DNA from: an uncultured Candidatus Saccharibacteria bacterium
GTDB lineage: Bacteria; Patescibacteriota; Saccharimonadia; Saccharimonadales; Saccharimonadaceae
Length of the DNA: 48,438 nt
Assembly: GCA_938046735.1 (NCBI GenBank)
Contig: CALIXF010000005.1
Coordinates: 1 to 48,438 of the forward strand
Direction: 5' to 3'
A program made the position numbers and the translations under genes. Positions 17,417 through 25,799 of this stretch are shown here, piece after piece (the stretch's first letter is position 1; the number at the start of each line of letters is the position of its first letter). The notes under the pieces were generated by a model. That model saw nothing but the letters and a program-made list of their open reading frames with translations, had not been told where the DNA came from and ran no database searches.

Positions 17417-17974
17417 ATGTCTGATATTGAGGCTGAGAACTTTAAGTCCAGCGAAACCTATAAAAATCTGCAGACTGCTTTTGCAGGCGAGTCACAGGCT
17501 CGTGTAAAATACCAATTCTTTGCTTCACAAGCTAAAAAAGATGGCTATGAACAAATTTCGGCGATTTTTACTGAGACTTCTGATAACGAAAAAGAACACG
17601 CGAAATTATGGTACAAATATCTCAATGATGGTAAGGTAGCCGACACAAGAACTAATCTTAAGATTGCAGCAGCTGGCGAAGACTATGAATGGACAGATAT
17701 GTATGCTAAGTTTGCAAAAATTGCTCGGGAAGAGGGTTTTATCGAGATTGCTACAAAATTTGAAGGTGTGGCAGCAATTGAAAAAACACATGAGGAACGC
17801 TATTTGAAATTGATGAAAAACATCGACGATGACGTAGTGTTTAAGTCTGACAAGGTGACAGTTTGGAAGTGTCGAAACTGTGGTTACACTTTTGTAGGTG
17901 AAGAAGCTCCAGAAGTTTGTCCAGTTTGTTCACACCCTCAGGCTTTCTTTGAAATCCGTGCAATTAATTACTAA
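17417..17974 (+). CDS. Rubrerythrin
   Basis: 185 residues. An N-terminal ferritin-like four-helix bundle shows the diiron pattern (AFAGESQARVKYQFF, ETSDNEKEHAKLW, EGVAAIEKTHEERY). A C-terminal rubredoxin-like domain has CRNCGYTFVG and CPVCSHPQAFFE. Rubrerythrins reduce hydrogen peroxide in anaerobes and microaerophiles. It has its own upstream AT-rich promoter region, GGAG before the ATG and a strong terminator after the stop, so it is monocistronic and leadered. Confidence 0.95.
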   Translation: MSDIEAENFKSSETYKNLQTAFAGESQARVKYQFFASQAKKDGYEQISAIFTETSDNEKEHAKLWYKYLNDGKVADTRTNLKIAAAGEDYEWTDMYAKFAKIAREEGFIEIATKFEGVAAIEKTHEERYLKLMKNIDDDVVFKSDKVTVWKCRNCGYTFVGEEAPEVCPVCSHPQAFFEIRAINY

Positions 17975-17990
17975 GTAATATTTATGATTT

Positions 17991-18019
17991 AAAAATAGAC
18001 TTTATTGAAGTCTATTTTT
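17991..18019. terminator. Bidirectional terminator between rubrerythrin and ruvC
   Basis: AAAAATAGACTT-TATTG-AAGTCTATTTTT, a perfect 12-bp stem. Confidence 0.85.
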
Positions 18020-18023
18020 AAAT

Positions 18024-18518
18024 TTATTCACAGAGATGCATGAGTGAATGAGTAATAGCGGCAGCGAGAGCATCAGCGGCATCATCGGGCTTTGGTACTT
18101 CAGAGAGATTTAAGTGAAGCTTAACCATTTCTTGCATCTGTTTTTTATCGGCGCTGCCATAACCGGTCATAGTTTTTTTGATCTCGTTTGGAGTATATTC
18201 AAAGGTCGGAAGATAATGCTGTTTGCAAACAAGCAGAGCGACACCTCTAGCCTCTGCAACAGATATACCTGTGGTGATATTTTTGGTGAAGAAAAGCTTC
18301 TCAATACTAACACAATCTGGTTGATTGAGTTTGATGATTTCATGAAGCGAGTCATAAATATCAAGAAGACGTTCTTGGAGTGGAGTATGGGCTGGTGTAA
18401 TAATCACACCGCTGTCAACCATTTTAGCACGGCCAATAGTCCGACCGTTCTGCCTTTTGGCTTCAATTACACCAAAACCACAAATACCTGTACCAGGATC
18501 GATGCCTAAAATTCTCAT
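18024..18518 (-). CDS. ruvC: Holliday junction resolvase RuvC
   Basis: 164 residues. Catalytic acids appear in ILGIDPGTGICGFGV (first Asp), VSIEKLFFTKNI (Glu) and DDAADALAAAITH (the final Asp pair). RuvC cuts junctions held by RuvAB. It lies 84 nt downstream of radA on the same strand, so cotranscription with radA is possible. No ribosome site is visible before the ATG. Confidence 0.95.
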   Translation of the reverse strand: MRILGIDPGTGICGFGVIEAKRQNGRTIGRAKMVDSGVIITPAHTPLQERLLDIYDSLHEIIKLNQPDCVSIEKLFFTKNITTGISVAEARGVALLVCKQHYLPTFEYTPNEIKKTMTGYGSADKKQMQEMVKLHLNLSEVPKPDDAADALAAAITHSLMHLCE

Positions 18519-18601
18519 ATTTTAATTCCCCAATTTTGAGATAAATTTGTGTAGGATTTTGTGATTAAGAATGTATATAAAATATTCATACGGTGATATA
18601 T

Positions 18602-19957
18602 TTATTCATTAACATACTGGATTAAAGTGGTACGTAAATCCTTTACTGGAATAATGAAGGGGTCATGGATCGTGGCGGGAGCGATAGCGTGTCTGAAGCC
18701 AAGCTTTTTCGCTTCACTAATGCGCTGATCGGGACGGAAAGCAGAACGGATCTCGCCACCAAGACCAACTTCACCAAAAACCACATATTCCTCCGAAAGT
18801 TTGCGACCGGCAGCAGCAGAAGCAATAGCAAGGCAAACAGCAAGGTCAGCAGCAGAATCTTTAACTTTAATACCACCGACGACATTGAGAAAAATATCTT
18901 TATCGCTAAGGTTTAATTTTGTGCGCTGCTCGATGACGGCAATCAAGAGATTAAGACGATTAAGATCAAAACCAGAAGCTGCACGCTTGGGATAACCAAA
19001 ATTTGTGGGAGTGCAAAGAGCTTGAATTTCAACAAGCAGAGGACGTGTACCCTCAAGAGTGGCAAGAATAATCGAGCCATCGGTATTTTGGCGTTCCGCA
19101 AGAAGAGCGGCAGAGGGATTTTGAACTTCACTTAATCCTTTTTCATTCATCTCAAAAATAGCAGCCTCAGACGTAGGTCCAAAACGGTTTTTAACAGCAC
19201 GGATGGTTTTAAAACCACCATAGCGATCACCTTCAAAATTTATCACTACATCAACAAGATGTTCCAAAACCTTAGGACCGGCAAGAGTACCCTCCTTGGT
19301 GACATGACCAACGATGATAACAGCGGTATCGGTAGATTTGGCAGCTTGAATAATTAAATTACCTGCATTAGTGATTTGAGAGACGGTACCTGGTGCGGAA
19401 GCAATTTCATTAATGGCGAGAGTCTGAATAGAATCAACAATAACAAGATCAAACTCACCAGAATGAATAGTTTTTGCAATATCATTGCCTGAAGTCGAAC
19501 TAGCAAAAACTAATTTATCGGAATTAGCGCCGAGGCGAGTAGCACGTATTTTAACCTGACTGGCCGATTCTTCGCCAGAAACATAAAGTACATGATGTTT
19601 TTTGGCAATTTCGGCACAAATTTGCATAAGAATGGTGGACTTACCGATACCTGGTTGTCCGGCGAGTAAGATAACAGAGCCTCTAAGAATGCCGCCACCA
19701 AGCACTTCATTGAGACCTAGAAACTCAGTTTTGAGACGTTCCTTGTTGCTACTAATAGTGATTTCGTTGATTTTAGTAAATTTAAGAAGTTGGCCGCTAG
19801 TTTTAGCTTGAGAAATAGCGTTTTTCCCCGCTGGTTCAGTGATGACAAGATCTTCTATAATTGAATTCCAGGCGTCACAATTACTACAATGACCAGCCCA
19901 TTTTGAATATTTGGTCCCACAATTCTGACAGACAAACTGGCTCGTGCTTTTTACCAT
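18602..19957 (-). CDS. radA: DNA repair protein RadA
   Basis: 451 residues, usual size. A zinc finger (FVCQNCGTKYSKWAGHCSNC) comes first, then Walker A AGQPGIGKSTILMQ, Walker B LVIVDSIQT, the RadA-specific KNRFGPTSEAAIFEM motif and a Lon-protease-like C-terminal domain (GGIKVKDSAADLAVCLAIASAAAGR, VVFGEVGLGGEIR). It drives branch migration in recombination and pairs functionally with the neighbouring ruv genes. The ATG follows a TATAAT box by 6 nt. Confidence 0.96.
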   Translation of the reverse strand: MVKSTSQFVCQNCGTKYSKWAGHCSNCDAWNSIIEDLVITEPAGKNAISQAKTSGQLLKFTKINEITISSNKERLKTEFLGLNEVLGGGILRGSVILLAGQPGIGKSTILMQICAEIAKKHHVLYVSGEESASQVKIRATRLGANSDKLVFASSTSGNDIAKTIHSGEFDLVIVDSIQTLAINEIASAPGTVSQITNAGNLIIQAAKSTDTAVIIVGHVTKEGTLAGPKVLEHLVDVVINFEGDRYGGFKTIRAVKNRFGPTSEAAIFEMNEKGLSEVQNPSAALLAERQNTDGSIILATLEGTRPLLVEIQALCTPTNFGYPKRAASGFDLNRLNLLIAVIEQRTKLNLSDKDIFLNVVGGIKVKDSAADLAVCLAIASAAAGRKLSEEYVVFGEVGLGGEIRSAFRPDQRISEAKKLGFRHAIAPATIHDPFIIPVKDLRTTLIQYVNE

Positions 19958-19963
19958 ATTAAG

Positions 19964-19972
19964 ATTATAACA
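19964..19972 (-). promoter_or_regulatory. Leaderless promoter of radA
   Basis: TGTTATAAT, then CTTAAT (6 nt), then ATG. It lies back to back with the Nudix promoter, only 8 bp away. Confidence 0.72.
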
Positions 19973-19980
19973 GGGTTTAA

Positions 19981-19989
19981 TGGTAAAAT
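19981..19989 (+). promoter_or_regulatory. Leaderless promoter of the Nudix gene
   Basis: TGGTAAAAT, then AAATTT (6 nt), then ATG at 19996. Confidence 0.65.
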
Positions 19990-19995
19990 AAATTT

Positions 19996-20580
19996 ATGAT
20001 AAGAGAGCTGATCGAAAAATATTTAAAATTTTATCCGGAAGATGTGGAGCGCCTTGAGGAGGCAAGAAATCTAGCTAAACAAGTGAAAATATCTGATTCA
20101 GAGATTTTTAATCGTAAGAATTTTACGGGACATTTTACGGCTTCGACTTTTATTATTAATCCAAAACTTAAGAAAATTCTACTGCTTGAACATAAATCTT
20201 TGGGGATTTTACTACAGCCAGGTGGACACATCGAAGCGGTTGACGACACACCTATTGCGGCAGCACTAAGAGAATTAAAGGAAGAAACTGGAAAATCTGC
20301 AAGTGATTTCACTTATATTGCATTAGATCCAAAAGAACCATTAGTGCCCTTTAATATTGATTCTCACCATATTCCTGAAAATCCAAAAAAGCAAGAGGAC
20401 GCACATCTGCACCATGATTTCGGTTATCTTTTCGTGGCAGATGATATTGAAGAAGTAGAGATTGATCCGAACGAGTCGAACGGATTTCATTGGATAAACA
20501 TTGAAGATTTTTATAAGCAACCACACTTTAAAACGATTGTACCTAAGGTAAAAAAGTTCTTGGCTGAAAATCGTGTATAA
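19996..20580 (+). CDS. Nudix hydrolase
   Basis: 194 residues. The Nudix box is complete: GGHIEAVDDTPIAAALRELK followed by EETG, giving the Gx5Ex7REUxEExGU pattern. The substrate cannot be told from the sequence; nucleoside diphosphates or oxidised nucleotides are usual. An N-terminal helical extension of about 45 residues precedes the domain. The -10 box of the next gene overlaps its stop codon. Confidence 0.88.
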   Translation: MIRELIEKYLKFYPEDVERLEEARNLAKQVKISDSEIFNRKNFTGHFTASTFIINPKLKKILLLEHKSLGILLQPGGHIEAVDDTPIAAALRELKEETGKSASDFTYIALDPKEPLVPFNIDSHHIPENPKKQEDAHLHHDFGYLFVADDIEEVEIDPNESNGFHWINIEDFYKQPHFKTIVPKVKKFLAENRV

Positions 20581-20581
20581 T
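20576..20581 (+). promoter_or_regulatory. Leaderless promoter of the pilin-like gene
   Basis: TATAAT overlapping the Nudix stop codon, then ATGGGT (6 nt), then ATG at 20588. The spacing selects 20588 rather than the in-frame ATGs at 20573 and 20582. Confidence 0.65.
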
Positions 20582-20587
20582 ATGGGT

Positions 20588-20986
20588 ATGATTGAGCAAA
20601 AAACAAAGAGGGGTTTTACGATTATTGAATTAGTGGTGGTGATTTTCTTTGCTTCACTGCTTCTGATTTTGTTCTTTTTACAAAAACTCAATCTTGATGC
20701 GATGCACCGTGATGAGCAACGTAAAGAGGCGATCAATGCGATGTATTATGCACTAGAGGAGGGCTTTCACGCTAAGAATGGCTATTATCCAGAAAAAATT
20801 TCAGAAGAAAATTTAAAAGTGATGGATCCGAGTCTTTTTACAGATCCAAGTGGGATTAATTTAGGACGTGAAGGAAGTTCATATTCTTATGAAGCAGCAA
20901 ACTGTTCTAATGGAAAATGTAAGGAATATACCTTAAAAGCGCAGATGGAAAAAGAAGACACTTATATCAAGAAAAATAGAAGCTAG
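20588..20986 (+). CDS. Type IV pilin-like protein (prepilin N-terminus)
   Basis: 132 residues. A short basic leader ends in RGFTIIELVVVIFFASLLLILFF, the class III/IV prepilin signal with the conserved Glu at +5 after the processing site. The soluble domain has a Cys pair (ANCSNGKC) near the C-terminus that could form the disulfide typical of minor pilins. It would be cleaved by PilD and assembled into a pilus or competence pseudopilus. CPR bacteria use type IV pili for attachment and DNA uptake. Only one pilin is present here and no assembly genes. Confidence 0.85.
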   Translation: MIEQKTKRGFTIIELVVVIFFASLLLILFFLQKLNLDAMHRDEQRKEAINAMYYALEEGFHAKNGYYPEKISEENLKVMDPSLFTDPSGINLGREGSSYSYEAANCSNGKCKEYTLKAQMEKEDTYIKKNRS

Positions 20987-20997
20987 AGCTTTTGACG

Positions 20998-21030
20998 AAA
21001 AAATATCCACCGAGTTGGTGGATATTTTTT
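20998..21030. terminator. Bidirectional terminator between the pilin and Ham1-like genes
   Basis: AAAAAATATCCACC-GAGTT-GGTGGATATTTTTT, a 14-bp perfect stem. It abuts the 28-bp direct repeat. Confidence 0.85.
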
Positions 21031-21055
21031 GTTATTTTTCGATGACTTGATCGAT
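21028..21055. repeat. 28-bp direct repeat, copy 1 (end of the Ham1-like gene)
   Basis: Identical to 21653-21680 (both contain GTTATTTTTCGATGACTTGA). It encodes the C-terminal IDQVIEK and stop of the Ham1-like protein. Confidence 0.95.
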
Positions 21056-21637
21056 TGCTTTTAATAAATTATTGATAAATACTTGATCAAAGTCTTTCTT
21101 CTCCTGATTGGTCATTTCATCCCAAGTCTTTTGACGATTATCTGACTCAAATGCCGCGGCCAGGGGATAACCAGTACCATTGTATGGTAATTTTAATTTT
21201 TCTTTGTTAAGAATTCCGTGGTTGATATTGTATACCAATTCCATTTTTCCCGATGGTGAAACAACAGCAACGCATTGCTTAAAATAGCATTTGTAATTTT
21301 TGAGATTCTTGGTTTTCTTTTGAAGATATTTCCAAAATTCAGCCCTAGTGGTTTTTTCAGATAATTCTCCACCCCAACGTCTTAAAGCAACTCCAGGTTC
21401 TCCATTCAACTCTTCAATAAAAAAGCCTGTATCATCACCAATACTAACTAGCCCAGTCTTATAAGCGTAAGTTCGTGCTTTTGCTATTGCATTATCTTCA
21501 ATCGAATTGACACCTTCTGGGACGTCAATCTTGATATTGAGGGATTTTGGCGATTCTATATTAAAATTATCGCCTAAATATAACTTAAAATCTTGAAGTT
21601 TAGAGGTGTTACCAGTTGCGATAAAAATTGTTTTCAT
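21032..21637 (-). CDS. Ham1/RdgB-type non-canonical purine NTP pyrophosphatase
   Basis: 201 residues from MKTIFIATGNTSKLQDF. Family features are ATGNxxK at the start, SIGDDTGFFIEELNGEPGVALRRW (the conserved acid pair and substrate loop) and a Thr/Ser-rich middle. It removes dITP/XTP-like nucleotides from the pool. The frame continues upstream to 21787 inside clpP, but the ATG at 21637 is where homology begins. Its last seven residues are the same as those of ClpP because both are encoded by copies of a 28-bp repeat, suggesting the gene was inserted here. Confidence 0.8.
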   Translation of the reverse strand: MKTIFIATGNTSKLQDFKLYLGDNFNIESPKSLNIKIDVPEGVNSIEDNAIAKARTYAYKTGLVSIGDDTGFFIEELNGEPGVALRRWGGELSEKTTRAEFWKYLQKKTKNLKNYKCYFKQCVAVVSPSGKMELVYNINHGILNKEKLKLPYNGTGYPLAAAFESDNRQKTWDEMTNQEKKDFDQVFINNLLKAIDQVIEK

Positions 21638-21652
21638 AATTTTAAAATTGAG

Positions 21653-21680
21653 TTTGTTATTTTTCGATGACTTGATCGAT
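21653..21680. repeat. 28-bp direct repeat, copy 2 (end of clpP)
   Basis: Same 28 bp as at 21028-21055, offset 625 bp. It encodes the ClpP C-terminus IDQVIEK and stop. Confidence 0.95.
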
Positions 21681-22262
21681 AATACCATAAGATTTGGCTT
21701 CTTCAGCGGACATCCAATTATCGCGATCCATATCTTTAATGACCTGGGCGACAGTTTTTCCGGTATTCTTGGCCATAATTTCAGCAAGGCGCTTCTTCAA
21801 GAAGATACCTTCTTTAAGCATGATTTCCTGATCCGTAATTTTACCTTCAGTGCCTGAACTAGGCTGGTGAATCATAATACGAGAATTTGGCAAAGCAAAA
21901 CGTTTGCCTTTAGCGCCACAGCTTAGAAGCATGGCACCCATGGAGGCTTGCAAACCGATACCAATAGTTTCAACATCTGGCTCGATATAATTCATAGTAT
22001 CAATAATGGCGAGACCATCATAAACGGAACCGCCTGGAGAGTTGATGTAGAGCTTGATGTCTTTCTTGGGATCCTCATGGGCAAGAAAAAGTAGCTGGGC
22101 AATTACGAGATTAGCGGTGTGGGAATTAACATCTTCGCCCATGAAGATGATGCGATCGTTGAGAAGACGAGAATAGATATCGTATGATCTTTCACCACGG
22201 TTAGTGGTTTCGATGACGGTAGGGACGAGATAATCATTCACGATTTTTTGAGGTTTTGTCAT
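21657..22262 (-). CDS. clpP: ATP-dependent Clp protease proteolytic subunit
   Basis: 201 residues. The fold signature YINSPGGSVYDGLAIIDTM, the nucleophile region GLQASMGAMLLSCGAKGKR (Ser98-type) and RIMIHQPSS (His) are present; the catalytic Asp is in the MDRDNWMSAEEAKSYGIID segment. It forms the tetradecameric chamber served by the ClpC unfoldase encoded about 1 kb upstream. GGAG precedes the ATG, so translation is leadered. The order clpC, HExxH protein, clpP, Ham1 on one strand suggests one operon. Confidence 0.96.
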   Translation of the reverse strand: MTKPQKIVNDYLVPTVIETTNRGERSYDIYSRLLNDRIIFMGEDVNSHTANLVIAQLLFLAHEDPKKDIKLYINSPGGSVYDGLAIIDTMNYIEPDVETIGIGLQASMGAMLLSCGAKGKRFALPNSRIMIHQPSSGTEGKITDQEIMLKEGIFLKKRLAEIMAKNTGKTVAQVIKDMDRDNWMSAEEAKSYGIIDQVIEK

Positions 22263-22283
22263 ATTTACTCCTTTATTTAATTA

Positions 22284-23267
22284 TTAACTACTAGAGAGAC
22301 CCTTGTCAACTCTCGGAATTGAATTGGAATTAATCTGTTCAATTAGCTGACTATTGTGATAAATATTTTGATTATATTTAGCAATGTCTTGATTTAATTT
22401 TTCAATAGATTTTTTAAGTTCATCGTATTGAAGATTAAGCTGATTAATACGACCTATAACTGCCTGCCTTTGTTTTCTAAACTCAGTCTGGTTAATAAAA
22501 TCACCCCAAGCAGCGCGCGAGTTAAACTGAGTAATCTCGTCGCTTAGTTGTTGCTTTTGCTCTTGATATTGCTTGGTACGGGAGTTGATTGACTGCTTTT
22601 GTTTTTCAATAGATTCTTTTAAGCGATTAGTTTCATTCTTAAGCTCAATAAAAACATTATGATATTGCTGATTAAAACTAACGATTGATTGACGATCTGT
22701 AAAGTATCTTTGATAATAACGTTCGAGAGACGCGGGAAGGTCTTTAACCTCGGTACCAATACGAGAGTGGAGCTCGTCGTAAAATTCATCAGGACGATAA
22801 TTCTGCATAGAAGTACGGAGATCAGAATCCGCAGGAAGGCTATCATAAACCGACTGGAGTTGGTCTTTTAGATTTAACTTTTCCCAAAAAAGGAGGCGAT
22901 GGTAGGCAGCATGTAGCATTTCATGAGCCGTTGTAACTTCACGAACGCCTGGAAGTTCGGAAGAATTTACATTGTAGACATAGAGACGATCTTGATCTTC
23001 GCGATAACAACCTAGAACATAAATTTCTTGACTGTGACTATTACAGTTCTGATTAAAACTTTTCTTATCTTGCAACTCAGGATGGGTGGCGCGGAGAATG
23101 AGGTTAGCACGATCAGTAAGTTTTAGAGAAGAGGTAATAGATGAAAGTTCACCAGACAAGATAAAATCTCTAGCCTTAAACTCATCTTGAAAAATGTAGA
23201 CGCAAAGACAGGCGAAGATTATAAGAAAGCCTAGGAAGAGGCCGCCAAACTTTGCGCGATATTTCAT
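22284..23267 (-). CDS. Membrane-anchored HExxH protein with coiled coil
   Basis: 327 residues. One N-terminal membrane helix (FGGLFLGFLIIFACLCVYIF) puts the rest outside the cytoplasm. TAHEMLHAAYHRL is an HExxH zinc-metallopeptidase motif at about residue 138. The C-terminal third is a long charged coiled coil (from about residue 205 to 310). No exact family is recognised. The gene sits between clpC and clpP with spacings of 3 and 21 nt, so it is probably cotranscribed with Clp and may take part in envelope quality control; that role is inferred from position only. Confidence 0.65.
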   Translation of the reverse strand: MKYRAKFGGLFLGFLIIFACLCVYIFQDEFKARDFILSGELSSITSSLKLTDRANLILRATHPELQDKKSFNQNCNSHSQEIYVLGCYREDQDRLYVYNVNSSELPGVREVTTAHEMLHAAYHRLLFWEKLNLKDQLQSVYDSLPADSDLRTSMQNYRPDEFYDELHSRIGTEVKDLPASLERYYQRYFTDRQSIVSFNQQYHNVFIELKNETNRLKESIEKQKQSINSRTKQYQEQKQQLSDEITQFNSRAAWGDFINQTEFRKQRQAVIGRINQLNLQYDELKKSIEKLNQDIAKYNQNIYHNSQLIEQINSNSIPRVDKGLSSS

Positions 23268-23270
23268 AGA

Positions 23271-25751
23271 CTATTTTTCCTTTTTCTCAATTTCAAGAAC
23301 TAATTTATCATTTTTAAGATCAACTACGACGATCTCGCCTTTTTTGATTTTCTCAGAGATGATAGCTTCAGAAATGATAGACTCGAGATAATCCTCGATG
23401 GCGCGACGAAGTGGACGAGCGCCGTTTTTAGGATCAAAGCCTTTGTCGATCAAGAATTCGGAAGCTTTTTTAGTAAGCTTTAAGCCAAAAGATTTGGTGG
23501 CGAGACGTTTTTTGAGATCAGAAATCATATTATCAAAGATCTGTTCAACTTGTTTCTTGGTAAGAGCGTGGAAAACTTCGATCGCATCAAGACGATTAAT
23601 GAGTTCAGGTCGCATAGACTTCTTAAGTGCTTTCATAGCAGCGTTTTTACTAGCTTCATATTCCTCCTCAACGAATTTATCACTCTTTTTATTTTTGGTA
23701 CCAAAACCAAATTCAGCATCGTCGTACATTTCATCAGCCCCAAGGTTTGAAGTGAGAATAATAATTGTATTGTTGAATTTAATGTGGTTGCCTTGTCCAT
23801 CGGTTAAAACACCGTCCTCAAGGATTTGAAGTAACATATTGAAAACTTCAGGATGGGCTTTTTCAATTTCATCAAAGAGAACAACAGAGTATGGATGACG
23901 ACGAACAGCTTCGGTGAGCTTACCACCGTCATCGTAACCGACATAACCAGCAGGAGCGCCGACAAGACGAGAAATATTATGTTTTTCGCCAAATTCAGAC
24001 ATATCAATTTTAATCAGTGCATTATCGCCGCCAAAAACCTCGCGAGCGATTACTCTGGCAAGCTCAGTTTTACCTACGCCGGTTGGCCCCATAAAGAGGA
24101 AGGAACCAATCGGACGTTTCGGATCACCGATGCCAGAACGGCCGCGACGAATAGCTTTGGCAACAGCCTTGATCGCTTCTTCTTGACCAATAACAGCCTT
24201 TTCCAGATGTTTTTCAAGATCGGTGAGCATTTTCATTTCGGAACCGTGAACTTTGGAAACTGGGATACCGGTTTTTAAGCTAATCGCAGTAGCGAGATTT
24301 TCTTCAGTAAGAGTAGGGGAGATCTCATCATTAATGCCAGCCTTTTCAAGTTTTTCGATTTCTTCATCGATCTTAGCGACGCGAGTTTTATAGAGAGCCG
24401 CTTTTTCAAAATCTTCAGCTTCAGCGGTTTCTTCAATCTTCTTTTGAAGATCCTCACGTTCAATCTTTAACTTTTTATATTCTCCACCACCTTTTTTATC
24501 GGCAGCAACTTTAGCAATGGCACTAGCCTCATCGATAACATCGATAACTTTATCTGGCATAAAACGGTCATTAATATAGCGCTTAGACATATTAATAGCG
24601 GTTTCCAAAATTTCATCCGGAATAATGACACCATGATGTTTTTCATAATGAGATTTTACACCCTTTAAAATACGTAAAGTAACAGTATCAGTAGGTTCCT
24701 CAACGATGACAGTTTGGAAGCGGCGTGAAAGAGCTTTATCCTTCTCGATGGTCTTGCGATACTCATCCATTGTAGAAGCGCCAATGAGGCGGATTTGACC
24801 GCGAGCAAGAGCAGGTTTTAAGATATTAGCGGCATCTAGGCTGCCTTCACCAGAGCCGGCACCGGAAAGGAGATGAATTTCATCAATAAAGAGAATGAGA
24901 TCTTTATTACCAGAAGCTTCGTCAATGATTCCCTTAATTCTCTCTTCAAATTCACCACGAAATTTAGTACCGGCAACAACGGAGCTAAGGTCAACCTGAT
25001 AAATTCTTTTACCGATTAAATTACCTGGGACTTCGTTTTTAACAATACGAGTAGCTAAACCCTCAACGATGGCAGTTTTACCAACGCCAGCTTCGCCAAT
25101 AAGAACTGGGTTCGACTTGGTGCGACGACATAGAATCGTGACAGTGCGTTCAATTTCCTGGTCACGACCAATAACGGTATCAAGTTTACCTTGTTTAGCC
25201 ATTTCTGTTAAATCTTGACCGTATTTTGTAAGCCACTTAAGAGGAGTTTTACGAGTGAAGCCAGCCTTTTTCTGATCAATCTTAGCATCTTCAGCCTGCT
25301 TTTCAGTGTATTCTTCAATGGTATTAGTAAGACTATTTAAATCGACTTTAAGACCTTGAAGAATAAGACTGGCACGAGAATTTGGCTGGCGCAAAAGAGC
25401 ATAAAGAATATGCTCAGTGCCGATAATTTTGATCCCCTGCTCTCTAGTAAAATTAGCAGCCATGCGAAGAGTTAAGACGGCAGCCTCAGAGAGAGACATC
25501 ATGGCCATCTGGGAGCCTGGCACCTCAACGGCGGTGTGGTTAATAGTTTTTTCAACTGACTCGAGATTAACATCCTCATCCGCAAGAAAGCGGGCACCAG
25601 TGCTGGTATCCTGAGAGAGGATACCAAGGAGAAGATGCTCTGTACTCATATAACCGTTATTATATCGTTTAGCATAATAATCAGATTTCTGGAGTGCAAA
25701 ACGGGCATTCTCGGTCAAATTATTCATAATTTCTGTAAAATCATCTTGCAT
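23271..25751 (-). CDS. clpC: ATP-dependent Clp protease ATPase subunit ClpC
   Basis: 826 residues. It has a double Clp_N repeat, a first AAA+ module (IGEAGVGKTAIVEGLA, LFIDEIHLLSGAGSGEG), a middle coiled coil with a UVR-like segment (KKIEETAEAEDFEKAALYKTR), and a second AAA+ module (MGPTGVGKTELARVIA, VLFDEIEKAHPEVFN). It unfolds proteins for ClpP. The ATG at 25751 is chosen over the upstream in-frame 25769 because TACAAT lies exactly 6 nt before it. The promoter overlaps a CIRCE, which makes clpC an HrcA target here; Firmicutes use CtsR instead. Confidence 0.96.
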   Translation of the reverse strand: MQDDFTEIMNNLTENARFALQKSDYYAKRYNNGYMSTEHLLLGILSQDTSTGARFLADEDVNLESVEKTINHTAVEVPGSQMAMMSLSEAAVLTLRMAANFTREQGIKIIGTEHILYALLRQPNSRASLILQGLKVDLNSLTNTIEEYTEKQAEDAKIDQKKAGFTRKTPLKWLTKYGQDLTEMAKQGKLDTVIGRDQEIERTVTILCRRTKSNPVLIGEAGVGKTAIVEGLATRIVKNEVPGNLIGKRIYQVDLSSVVAGTKFRGEFEERIKGIIDEASGNKDLILFIDEIHLLSGAGSGEGSLDAANILKPALARGQIRLIGASTMDEYRKTIEKDKALSRRFQTVIVEEPTDTVTLRILKGVKSHYEKHHGVIIPDEILETAINMSKRYINDRFMPDKVIDVIDEASAIAKVAADKKGGGEYKKLKIEREDLQKKIEETAEAEDFEKAALYKTRVAKIDEEIEKLEKAGINDEISPTLTEENLATAISLKTGIPVSKVHGSEMKMLTDLEKHLEKAVIGQEEAIKAVAKAIRRGRSGIGDPKRPIGSFLFMGPTGVGKTELARVIAREVFGGDNALIKIDMSEFGEKHNISRLVGAPAGYVGYDDGGKLTEAVRRHPYSVVLFDEIEKAHPEVFNMLLQILEDGVLTDGQGNHIKFNNTIIILTSNLGADEMYDDAEFGFGTKNKKSDKFVEEEYEASKNAAMKALKKSMRPELINRLDAIEVFHALTKKQVEQIFDNMISDLKKRLATKSFGLKLTKKASEFLIDKGFDPKNGARPLRRAIEDYLESIISEAIISEKIKKGEIVVVDLKNDKLVLEIEKKEK

Positions 25752-25757
25752 AGTTCT

Positions 25758-25785
25758 ATTGTAAAGCAAAAACTAGCACTGTCAA
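25758..25785 (-). promoter_or_regulatory. clpC promoter
   Basis: TTGACA (25785-25780), 16-bp spacer, TACAAT (25763-25758), then 6 nt to the ATG. The -35 box falls in the spacer of the CIRCE. Confidence 0.8.
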
Positions 25786-25799
25786 GTGTAGAGTGCTAA
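25773..25799. promoter_or_regulatory. CIRCE operator of clpC
   Basis: CTAGCACTG-N9-GAGTGCTAA, matching the HrcA consensus at 16 of 18 arm positions. It overlaps the pgk stop codon and contains the clpC -35 box in its spacer. Confidence 0.88.

Noticed and set aside
21638..21787. Extended start of the Ham1-like gene inside clpP
   Set aside because: Family homology begins at 21637; the extension is out-of-frame clpP sequence.
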